Made by a program: the position numbers and the translations under genes
NCBI GenBank assembly: GCA_015657735.1
Contig: SSSX01000593.1
Coordinates: 1-6,695 of the forward strand
From: Zoogloeaceae bacterium
Lineage (GTDB): Bacteria > Pseudomonadota > Gammaproteobacteria > Burkholderiales > Rhodocyclaceae
Length of the DNA: 6,695 bases
Direction of reading: 5' to 3'
Notes under the pieces: model-generated
What the model was told of the DNA's origin: nothing
Databases searched by the model: none
The model's input: the letters and a program-made list of their open reading frames with translations, nothing else
Shown: piece by piece, positions 1 to 5,057 of the stretch
Layout: the number at the start of each line of letters is the position of its first letter
Numbering within the stretch: the first letter of the stretch is position 1

Positions 1-733
1 CGCCGAAGCGCGGGGCGAAATCCAGCCCGGCCAGACCCTGATCGAAGCGACCAGCGGCAACACCGGCATCGCGCTGGCGATGGCGGCGGCCATCCGCGGC
101 TACGCCATGATTCTGGTGATGCCCGAGAACCAGAGCGTCGAGCGTCGCCAGACGATGCGCGCCTTCGGTGCCGAACTGGTGCTGACGCCCAAGGAGGGCG
201 GGATGGAACTGGCCCGCGACGTGGCCGAGCGGATGCGCGACGAAGGCCGCGGCGTGATCCTCGACCAGTTCGCCAACCCCGACAACCCGCAGGCTCACAT
301 CGACGGCACCGGCCCCGAGATCTGGGAGCAGACCGGCGGCACGATCACTCATTTCGTCAGCAGCATGGGCACCACCGGCACGATCATGGGCGTCTCGGCC
401 TACCTCAAGGAACGCAATCCGGCGATCCGCATCGTCGGTTGCCAGCCCGCCGACGGCGCGCAGATTCCCGGCATCCGCAAGTGGCCCGAGGCCTACCTGC
501 CGCGCATCTACGACAAGGCCCGGGTCGATCAGCTCGAGTACGTCTCCCAGGCCGACGCCGAGGACATGACCCGCCGCCTCGCGCGCGAGGAAGGCATCTT
601 CGCCGGCATCTCGTCGGGCGGCGCGATGGCGGTGGCGCTGCGGCTGGCCGAGCAGCTCGAGGATGCGGTGATCGTTTCGATCGTCTGCGACCGCGGCGAC
701 CGCTACCTGTCGACCGGCGTCTTTCCGGCCTGA
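1..733 (+). CDS. cysM: Cysteine synthase B (O-acetylserine sulfhydrylase B), 5'-truncated
   Basis: This is a PLP enzyme that makes cysteine from O-acetylserine and sulfide or thiosulfate in the cytoplasm. The window opens inside the gene: base 2 starts a full codon and 243 residues are visible. Fold-type II motifs are present: the substrate loop TSGNTG (fragment residues 17-22), the PLP-phosphate loop GTTGT (123-127) and SSGG (204-207). The ending CDRGDRYLSTGVF is typical of CysM and differs from the CysK ending. Compared from memory with E. coli CysM, about 50 N-terminal residues are missing, including the PLP-binding lysine, which lies upstream of the window. The protein stops soon after STGVF, so it lacks the short C-terminal tail of the E. 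coli enzyme. The visible part shows no internal damage; the truncation is only the window edge. The TGA overlaps the next gene's ATG, suggesting cotranscription and coupled translation. Confidence 0.95.
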   Translation, partial: AEARGEIQPGQTLIEATSGNTGIALAMAAAIRGYAMILVMPENQSVERRQTMRAFGAELVLTPKEGGMELARDVAERMRDEGRGVILDQFANPDNPQAHIDGTGPEIWEQTGGTITHFVSSMGTTGTIMGVSAYLKERNPAIRIVGCQPADGAQIPGIRKWPEAYLPRIYDKARVDQLEYVSQADAEDMTRRLAREEGIFAGISSGGAMAVALRLAEQLEDAVIVSIVCDRGDRYLSTGVFPA

Positions 734-1536
734 TGATTGGCATGGCCCGCACCCTCGTTTTCGATATCGAGACGATTCCCGATGTGGATGGGATCCGCGC
801 GCTCCACGGCCTGCCGGACGAACTGGCGCCCGACGAAGTCGCCGAGTTCGCCTTCCAGCAGCGCCGGGCTGCCAACGGCACGGATTTTCTGCCCCATCAC
901 CTGCAGCGCGTGGTGACGATTTCCTGCGCGCTGCGGGACGCCAACAGCTTTCGCGTGTTCTCGCTGTCGGAGCCGGACTGCACCGAAGGCGAGATCATCC
1001 AGCGCTTCTTCGACGGCATCGAGAAGTTCACCCCGCAACTGGTGTCGTGGAACGGCGGCGGCTTCGATCTGCCCGTGCTCCACTACCGCGGCATGCTGCA
1101 TGGCGTCACCGCGCCGCGCTACTGGGATCTGGGCGACGGCGACTACCAGGACTCGCGCGACTTCAAGTGGAACAACTACATCGGCCGCTACCACACCCGC
1201 CACCTGGATCTGATGGATCTGCTGGCGCTGTATCAGCCGCGGGCCAACGCGCCGCTCGACGATCTGGCCAAGCTGATGGGTTTTCCCGGCAAGCTGGGCA
1301 TGGACGGTTCGGCGGTCTGGCACGGTTACCGGGAAGGGCGCATCGCCGAGATCCGCGACTACTGCGAGACCGACGTGGCGAACACCTACCTCGTGTTCCT
1401 GCGTTTCCAGCTGATGCGCGGCGTGCTCGAGCGTGCGCAGTATCAAAACGAGATCGCGTTTGTGCGCGAATCCCTCGGCCGCCTCGGCGCGGCGCACTGG
1501 GAGCGCTTCCTCGCGGCCTGGCCGGAGCGCGGATAG
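733..1536 (+). CDS. DnaQ-fold 3'-5' exonuclease (PolB exonuclease-like family)
   Basis: This is a predicted DEDDy-type 3'-5' exonuclease acting on nucleic acid with two metal ions. It resembles the stand-alone exonuclease domain related to family-B DNA polymerases (Pfam DNA_pol_B_exo2, recalled rather than searched). Numbering from the ATG at 733, Exo I is FDIET with D11 and E13, Exo II is WNGGGFD with D112, and Exo III is YCETD with Y210 and D214, so the full D-E-D-Y-D set is present. The product is 267 aa and no polymerase domain is attached. The ATG at 733 shares its A with the cysM stop codon (TGATG), and no clear Shine-Dalgarno is visible, so start depends on termination-reinitiation. 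An in-frame ATG at 742 is the alternative (264 aa). Biological role is unknown; DNA repair or nucleic-acid turnover is inferred from fold only. Open reading extends upstream in this frame, but that part overlaps cysM and lacks family motifs. Confidence 0.9.
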   Translation: MIGMARTLVFDIETIPDVDGIRALHGLPDELAPDEVAEFAFQQRRAANGTDFLPHHLQRVVTISCALRDANSFRVFSLSEPDCTEGEIIQRFFDGIEKFTPQLVSWNGGGFDLPVLHYRGMLHGVTAPRYWDLGDGDYQDSRDFKWNNYIGRYHTRHLDLMDLLALYQPRANAPLDDLAKLMGFPGKLGMDGSAVWHGYREGRIAEIRDYCETDVANTYLVFLRFQLMRGVLERAQYQNEIAFVRESLGRLGAAHWERFLAAWPERG

Positions 1537-1549
1537 ATTGAAGTAATTG

Positions 1550-1577
1550 TTGACAGCTTTCAGGGATCGTCTATAAT
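1550..1577 (+). promoter_or_regulatory. Sigma-70 promoter of tRNA-Val, perfect consensus
   Basis: A -35 box TTGACA (1550-1555) and a -10 box TATAAT (1572-1577) both match the consensus at all six bases, separated by 16 bp. Transcription should start near 1584, leaving only about five bases before the mature tRNA 5' end. The bases after the -10 box are GCGGGC, a GC-rich discriminator of the kind linked to stringent (ppGpp) control of stable-RNA promoters; that regulation is inferred. It is the only strong promoter seen upstream of thrS. Confidence 0.93.
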
Positions 1578-1588
1578 GCGGGCTTCTT

Positions 1589-1665
1589 AGGCGCGTAGCT
1601 CAGCTGGTTAGAGCACCACCTTGACATGGTGGGGGTCGTTGGTTCGAGTCCAATCGCGCCTACCA
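1589..1665 (+). tRNA. tRNA-Val (anticodon GAC)
   Basis: This is a complete cloverleaf of 77 nt with encoded CCA. The acceptor stem is 1589-1595 (AGGCGCG) with 1655-1661 (CGCGCCT). The D stem is GCTC/GAGC (1598-1601/1611-1614). The anticodon stem is CCACC/GGTGG (1616-1620/1628-1632) around the loop TTGACAT, with anticodon GAC at 1623-1625. The variable loop is GGGTC, and the T arm GTTGG/CCAAT encloses TTCGAGT. The discriminator base is A1662 and CCA is 1663-1665. GAC reads the valine codons GUC and GUU. It lies between the exonuclease gene and thrS and is driven by the consensus promoter just upstream. Confidence 0.98.
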
Positions 1666-1677
1666 AACACCTGAGAA

Positions 1678-1747
1678 GGAAAACGAATGTCTCGAACTTG
1701 CAGCAAGCAGGACTGAGCAATACCGAGTCTGCTGTAAGGCGTTTTCC
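1678..1747 (+). promoter_or_regulatory. Structured RNA segment between tRNA-Val and thrS (candidate leader)
   Basis: An outer stem GGAAAACG (1678-1685) pairs perfectly with CGTTTTCC (1740-1747). Inside it, 1706-1714 pairs with 1726-1733 as an 8-bp stem with G1711 bulged. The outer 5' arm covers the GGA of a purine-rich GAGAAGGA (1673-1680) that precedes a tiny ORF at 1687-1716. The fold therefore could hide that ribosome site, and translation would open both stems. The segment lies between the tRNA and a strong terminator, downstream of which comes thrS. It could be a tRNA trailer with chance pairing or a true leader/attenuator; function is inferred only. Confidence 0.4.
1687..1716 (+). CDS. 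Possible 9-codon leader ORF upstream of thrS
   Basis: ATG at 1687 opens a nine-residue frame, MSRTCSKQD, ending at TGA 1714-1716. It is preceded six bases upstream by a good Shine-Dalgarno-like run, GAGAAGGA (1673-1680). The frame sits entirely inside the paired region 1678-1747, its stop reaching the inner hairpin. It contains one threonine and two serine codons, so it is not a threonine-rich attenuator peptide of the classical kind. An ORF this short can occur by chance; the evidence for translation is only the ribosome site and its place before a terminator and thrS. Confidence 0.2.
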   Translation: MSRTCSKQD

Positions 1748-1754
1748 AAAAAAG

Positions 1755-1786
1755 AAAAAAGTGCGGCTCGTCCGCACTTTTTTTTT
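1755..1786 (+). terminator. Strong intrinsic terminator between tRNA-Val and thrS
   Basis: The stem GTGCGG (1761-1766) pairs with CCGCAC (1772-1777) around the loop CTCGT, followed by nine T (1778-1786). Six A (1755-1760) precede the stem and can extend it to 12 bp with the T-run, so it may also work on the opposite strand. It ends only 27 bp before the thrS ATG with no recognisable promoter in between. It either closes the tRNA transcript or attenuates thrS. Confidence 0.92.
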
Positions 1787-1813
1787 GTCCTGATTTTTCC
1801 TGAGCGAGTCATC

Positions 1814-3730
1814 ATGCCGAACATCACCCTGCCCGACGGTTCCGTACGCAGTTTCGAGCAACCCGTGACGATTGCCCAGGTTGCCGCATCCATCGGCGCC
1901 GGTCTGGCCCGTGCGGCGCTGGCTGGCAAGGTCGACGGCCGGCTTGTCGATACGTCCTTCCTGATCGAAAACGATACCGCCCTCGCGATCGTCACCGACA
2001 AGGATGCCGACGGCCTCGAGATCATCCGCCACTCCACCGCCCACCTGCTGGCCTATGCGGTCAAGGAGCTGTTCCCCGATGCCCAGGTGACCATCGGTCC
2101 GGTGATCGACAACGGCTTCTACTACGATTTCTCCTACAAGCGCCCGTTTACGCCCGAAGACCTCGAGAAAATCGAGGCGCGCATGACCGATCTGGCGCGG
2201 CGCGATATTCCCGTCCAGCGCAGCGTGCTGCCGCGGGACGAGGCGGTGGCGTTCTTCAAGTCGATCGGCGAGCACTACAAGGCCGAGATCATCGCCTCGA
2301 TTCCGCAGGATCAGGAGGTTTCGCTCTATCGCGAGGGCGAGTTCGTCGATCTGTGTCGCGGCCCGCACGTTCCGTCCACCGGCAAGCTCAAAGTCTTCAA
2401 GCTGATGAAAGTGGCCGGCGCCTACTGGCGCGGCGACTCGAAGAACGAGATGCTGCAGCGCATCTACGGCACCGCCTGGGCCAGGAAGGAAGATCAGGAC
2501 GCGTATCTGCACATGCTCGAGGAGGCCGAGAAGCGCGACCATCGCCGCCTCGGCAAGCAGCTCGATCTCTTCCACCTGCAGGACGAGGCGCCCGGCATGG
2601 TGTTCTGGCATCCGCACGGGTGGACGCTGTGGCAGCAGATCGAGCAGTACATGCGCCGCGTGCTGACCGAGGCCGGCTATCAGGAGGTCAAGACCCCGCT
2701 GGTCATGGACCGTCAGCTGTGGGAGCGCTCGGGTCACTGGGACAACTACCGCGACAACATGTTCACCACCGAATCGGAAAAGCGCGACTACGCGATCAAG
2801 CCGATGAACTGTCCGGGTCACGTCCAGATCTACAACCACGGCCTGCATTCCTACCGCGACCTTCCGCTGCGCCTGGCCGAGTTTGGTTCCTGCCACCGCA
2901 ACGAACCGTCCGGCGCGCTGCATGGCCTGATGCGGGTGCGCGGCTTCGTCCAGGACGATGCGCACATCTTCTGCACCGAGGATCAGATCGTCTCCGAGGT
3001 GACGGCCTTCAACGAACTGCTGTCGCGCGTCTATCGTGACTTCGGTTTTACCGATGTCGCCGTCAAGCTGTCCCTGCGCCCCGACAAGCGGGCCGGCAGC
3101 GACGAGGTCTGGGACAAGGCGGAGCAGGGTCTGCGCGAGGCGCTGGCGGCGTCCGGGCATCGCTGGGACGAGCTGCCCGGCGAAGGCGCCTTTTACGGTC
3201 CGAAGATCGAATATCACGTCAAGGATGCGCTCGGCCGCTCCTGGCAGTGCGGCACGATGCAGCTCGATTTCGTGCTGCCCGAGCGTCTCGATGCCGAGTA
3301 CGTCGCGGAGGACAACTCGCGTCGCCGTCCGGTGATGCTGCATCGCGCCATCCTCGGTTCGCTCGAGCGCTTCATCGGCATTCTCATCGAAAACCACGCC
3401 GGCGCACTGCCGCTGTGGCTGTCGCCGGTGCAGGCGGTGGTGCTGAACATCTCCGAAGCCCAGGCCGATTACGTGACGGAAGTCGTCAGGACGCTGCGTT
3501 CGCGGGGCTTCCGCGTCGAGGCGGATTTGCGCAACGAGAAAATTACTTATAAAATACGCGAACATAGCGTACGTAAGCTGCCTTACCTGCTTGTCGTTGG
3601 CGACAAGGAAAAGGCAGCCGAAGTGGTGGCCGTGCGCGCCCGGGGTAATCAAGACCTCGGTCAAATGTCCCTCGATACGGTTGTCGAGCGTTGGCAGCGT
3701 GAAATTTCCACGTTTGCCGGCACGGCCTGA
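1814..3730 (+). CDS. thrS: Threonyl-tRNA synthetase
   Basis: This class II synthetase charges tRNA-Thr with threonine in the cytoplasm. The 638-aa product is full length for a bacterial enzyme. An N-terminal TGS domain spans about 1-62. The editing domain follows, with H73, H77, C181 and H185, the set that clears mis-charged Ser-tRNA. The catalytic core carries zinc ligands C333 (MNCPGH), H384 (DDAHIF) and H510; motif 2 has R362 in HRNE, and motif 3 is GSLERF with R519. The anticodon-binding domain is about 535-638. The ATG at 1814 gives the usual MPNITLPDG start. Its Shine-Dalgarno is weak (GAG near 1802), and a terminator ends 27 bp upstream, so expression is probably regulated by read-through or at translation. 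A tRNA-Thr-like operator as in E. coli was not recognised. Codons near 3539-3556 are unusually A/T-ending. infC begins 29 bp after the stop. Confidence 0.98.
   Translation: MPNITLPDGSVRSFEQPVTIAQVAASIGAGLARAALAGKVDGRLVDTSFLIENDTALAIVTDKDADGLEIIRHSTAHLLAYAVKELFPDAQVTIGPVIDNGFYYDFSYKRPFTPEDLEKIEARMTDLARRDIPVQRSVLPRDEAVAFFKSIGEHYKAEIIASIPQDQEVSLYREGEFVDLCRGPHVPSTGKLKVFKLMKVAGAYWRGDSKNEMLQRIYGTAWARKEDQDAYLHMLEEAEKRDHRRLGKQLDLFHLQDEAPGMVFWHPHGWTLWQQIEQYMRRVLTEAGYQEVKTPLVMDRQLWERSGHWDNYRDNMFTTESEKRDYAIKPMNCPGHVQIYNHGLHSYRDLPLRLAEFGSCHRNEPSGALHGLMRVRGFVQDDAHIFCTEDQIVSEVTAFNELLSRVYRDFGFTDVAVKLSLRPDKRAGSDEVWDKAEQGLREALAASGHRWDELPGEGAFYGPKIEYHVKDALGRSWQCGTMQLDFVLPERLDAEYVAEDNSRRRPVMLHRAILGSLERFIGILIENHAGALPLWLSPVQAVVLNISEAQADYVTEVVRTLRSRGFRVEADLRNEKITYKIREHSVRKLPYLLVVGDKEKAAEVVAVRARGNQDLGQMSLDTVVERWQREISTFAGTA
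3527..3555 (+). promoter_or_regulatory. Candidate internal promoter within thrS for infC-rpmI-rplT
   Basis: TTGCGC (3527-3532; TTG of the -35 consensus) is followed after 17 bp by TAAAAT (3550-3555; five of six -10 bases); an overlapping TATAAA lies at 3548-3553. It lies in a run of six thrS codons, 3539-3556, all ending in A or T (AAA ATT ACT TAT AAA ATA) in a gene that otherwise prefers G/C. Encoding the same residues with G/C-ending codons was possible, suggesting selection on the DNA. Transcripts would start near 3562, about 200 nt before infC. E. coli also has promoters for infC within thrS. The weak -35 keeps confidence moderate. Confidence 0.45.
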
Positions 3731-3745
3731 TATTTTTGTTTTTTT

Positions 3746-3762
3746 AGGAGAGTCAAACCATC
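3746..3762 (+). promoter_or_regulatory. infC ribosome-binding site with AUC start codon
   Basis: The Shine-Dalgarno AGGAGAG (3746-3752) lies just ahead of ATC at 3760-3762. In this frame a TAG at 3745-3747 blocks extension upstream, and there is no ATG, GTG or TTG before GTG 3811. That GTG would remove 17 conserved residues and lies too far from the Shine-Dalgarno. The residues read from ATC (then AQDKKLRVNGEI) match the conserved IF3 start. Rare AUU/AUC-type starts on infC are known to let IF3 repress its own translation by rejecting non-canonical initiation codons. Confidence 0.92.
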
Positions 3763-4281
3763 GCTCAGGATAAGAAGCTGCGCGTCAACGGCGAAATCAA
3801 TGCGCCGGAGGTGCGTCTGACAGGTGAGGACGGTGAGCAGATCGGCATCGTTTCTTTGCGTGCTGCACTCGAAGCGGCGGAAGAAGCAGGGGTCGATCTG
3901 GTAGAGATCGCCCCGATGGCGAAGCCGCCGGTGTGTCGCTTGATGGACTTCGGCAAGTACAAATACGAAGAAGCCAAGCGCGCCCACGAAGCCAAGCAAA
4001 AGCAAAAGCAGATCCAGGTCAAGGAAGTCAAGCTGCGTCCGGGTACGGACGAGAACGACTATCAGATCAAGCTGCGCAACCTCATCAAGTTCCTGAACGA
4101 AGGTGACAAGGCCAAGGTGACGCTGCGTTTCCGCGGCCGCGAGATGGCTCACCAGGAGTTCGGCATGCGCCAGCTGGAGCGCGTCAAGGCCGACCTCGAG
4201 GAAGTCGGTCAGGTCGAGCAGATGCCGAAGATGGAAGGGCGCCAGATGATCATGGTCATCGCGCCGAAGAAGAAGCATTGA
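3760..4281 (+). CDS. infC: Translation initiation factor IF-3
   Basis: IF3 binds the 30S subunit, keeps it apart from 50S and proofreads start-codon/initiator-tRNA pairing. With the AUC start the protein has 173 residues, close to the family's usual 170-180. The N-domain (about 1-75) holds RVNGEI and the VDLVEIAPMAKPPVCRLMDFGKY block. A lysine-rich linker helix follows (KYEEAKRAHEAKQKQKQ). The C-domain carries KEVKLRPGTDENDY and the signature VTLRFRGREMAHQEFG, ending in KKKH. The start was chosen because no standard codon lies nearer the strong Shine-Dalgarno and the extra residues are family-typical. The U-rich run TATTTTTGTTTTTTT (3731-3745) sits directly before the ribosome site. The gene follows thrS by 29 bp and precedes rpmI by 134 bp of structured RNA. 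Autoregulation through the AUC codon is inferred from E. coli. Confidence 0.97.
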   Translation: MAQDKKLRVNGEINAPEVRLTGEDGEQIGIVSLRAALEAAEEAGVDLVEIAPMAKPPVCRLMDFGKYKYEEAKRAHEAKQKQKQIQVKEVKLRPGTDENDYQIKLRNLIKFLNEGDKAKVTLRFRGREMAHQEFGMRQLERVKADLEEVGQVEQMPKMEGRQMIMVIAPKKKH

Positions 4282-4290
4282 ACAGGATTC

Positions 4291-4415
4291 CCGGTGCCGT
4301 GAGGCGCCGGAAACCGGCGGGCGGGCAGCCCGCCGACAACAAGTGGTGACGGGTTGTTGAAGCGTTTCCGGAAGTCGGAAACCACCCGGGGCCATGACAT
4401 AAGCTGGAGTACTTC
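4291..4415 (+). promoter_or_regulatory. Structured rpmI leader with candidate L20 operator pseudoknot
   Basis: The infC-rpmI gap contains three well-formed hairpins. H1 pairs 4291-4298 with 4303-4310, eight bp with one U-G pair, closed by a GUGA tetraloop. H2 pairs GGCGGGC (4316-4322) with GCCCGCC (4328-4334). H3 pairs GTTTCCG (4364-4370) with CGGAAAC (4376-4382) around the loop GAAGT (4371-4375). That loop is exactly complementary to ACTTC (4411-4415), the five bases between the Shine-Dalgarno GGAG (4406-4409) and the rpmI ATG. The pairing would form a pseudoknot masking translation start. In E. coli, L20 represses rpmI-rplT by stabilising a pseudoknot at this site; the same role here is inferred. 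No T-tract follows, so these are not terminators. Confidence 0.65.
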
Positions 4416-4613
4416 ATGCCCAAGATGAAGACCAAGAGCGGGGCCGCCAAGCGGTTCAAGATCCGCTCGGGCGGTAGCATCAAGCGTTCGCAGGCGTTCA
4501 AACGCCACATCCTGACCAAGAAGACGACCAAGAGCAAGCGCCAGCTGCGCGGCATGACTGCCGTTCACGCTGCGGACGAAAAGTCCATCCGCGCCATGAT
4601 GCCCTACGCCTGA
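4416..4613 (+). CDS. rpmI: 50S ribosomal protein L35
   Basis: L35 is a small, basic protein of the large ribosomal subunit that binds 23S rRNA. The 65-residue product is of usual length and starts MPKMKTKSGAAKRFK, the L35 signature, followed by KRSQAFKRHILTKK and KRQLRG. The ATG has a Shine-Dalgarno GGAG (4406-4409) six bases upstream, adjacent to bases that can pair with a hairpin loop in the leader. It is 14 bp ahead of rplT, so the two ribosomal genes are probably translated in a coupled way and repressed together when free L20 accumulates (inferred from E. coli). Confidence 0.98.
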   Translation: MPKMKTKSGAAKRFKIRSGGSIKRSQAFKRHILTKKTTKSKRQLRGMTAVHAADEKSIRAMMPYA

Positions 4614-4627
4614 TCTAGGAGAACGCA

Positions 4628-4987
4628 ATGCCCCGAGTTAAACGCGGTGTAACCGCACGTGCCCGTCACAAGAAAGTCCTCGATCAAGCCAAAGGCTATC
4701 GTGGTCGTCGCAAGAACGTATACCGGATCGCCAAGCAGGCGGTGATGAAGGCCGGGCAATATGCCTACCGTGACCGTCGTCAGCGCAAGCGTCAGTTCCG
4801 CGCCCTGTGGATCGCCCGTATCAACGCCGCCGCGCGTGAAGTCGGTCTGACCTACAGCCGCTTCATGAACGGCCTGAAGAAGGCCTCCATCGAAGTGGAC
4901 CGCAAGGTTCTGGCCGATCTGGCCGTGTTCGACAAGCCCGCGTTTGCGGCGCTCGCCGAACAAGCCAAGGCCAAGCTCGCGGCGTAA
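4628..4987 (+). CDS. rplT: 50S ribosomal protein L20
   Basis: L20 is an early-assembly protein of the 50S subunit that binds 23S rRNA; in E. coli it also represses its own operon. The product is 119 aa, the typical length. The basic N-terminal extension MPRVKRGVTARARHKKVLDQAKGYRGRR is the part that threads into rRNA. It is followed by the globular segment with RRQRKRQFRALWIARINAAAR and a C-terminal helix. The ATG has a strong Shine-Dalgarno AGGAG (4617-4621) six bases upstream. Arginine codons include many CGT, as expected for a highly expressed gene. A strong terminator begins 15 bp after its TAA, so this is the likely end of the infC-rpmI-rplT unit, with partial read-through to pheS. Confidence 0.98.
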   Translation: MPRVKRGVTARARHKKVLDQAKGYRGRRKNVYRIAKQAVMKAGQYAYRDRRQRKRQFRALWIARINAAAREVGLTYSRFMNGLKKASIEVDRKVLADLAVFDKPAFAALAEQAKAKLAA

Positions 4988-5001
4988 GCCAGCGCAGCAC
5001 G

Positions 5002-5030
5002 AAAAAAGGAGGCCTGGCCTCCTTTTTTTT
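5002..5030 (+). terminator. Intrinsic terminator between rplT and pheS
   Basis: GGAGGCC (5008-5014) and GGCCTCC (5016-5022) form an inverted repeat around T5015, in practice a five- or six-bp stem with a small loop. It is preceded by six A (5002-5007) and followed by eight T (5023-5030). The A/T runs can extend the stem and allow action on both strands. It lies between rplT and pheS, 27 bp before the pheS ATG. No promoter was recognised after it, so pheST needs read-through or a promoter upstream. It resembles an attenuator in position, but no phenylalanine-rich leader peptide was found. Confidence 0.9.
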
Positions 5031-5057
5031 GTCCTGAACCCGGGATAAGACAGAAAA

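Noticed and set aside
439..732. Upstream extension of the exonuclease frame into cysM
   Set aside because: The translation is arginine/proline-rich out-of-frame cysM sequence; family homology begins with the LVFDIET motif just after 733.
1698..1726. Possible promoter TTGCAG - 17 bp - TACCGA before thrS
   Set aside because: The -10 match is poor, it lies inside the paired leader, and its transcript would still meet the terminator at 1755-1786.
1571..3664. Long reverse-strand open frame of nearly 700 codons opposite thrS and tRNA-Val
   Set aside because: It is a shadow of thrS codon bias. Its C-terminal part reads LEPTTPTMSRWCSNQLSYAP, the well-known false peptide from translating a tRNA gene backwards, and the rest shows no domain.
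3811..3813. GTG as the infC start
   Set aside because: It is 58 bases from the Shine-Dalgarno and would delete the conserved AQDKKLRVNGEI segment; the AUC at 3760 fits better.
4291..4334. GC-rich hairpins after infC as an intrinsic terminator
   Set aside because: No T-tract follows either stem; they fit a ribosomal-protein leader better.
5029..5057. Possible pheS promoter beginning TTGTCC after the terminator
   Set aside because: No -10-like hexamer sits 16-18 bp downstream; TAAGAC comes too early.
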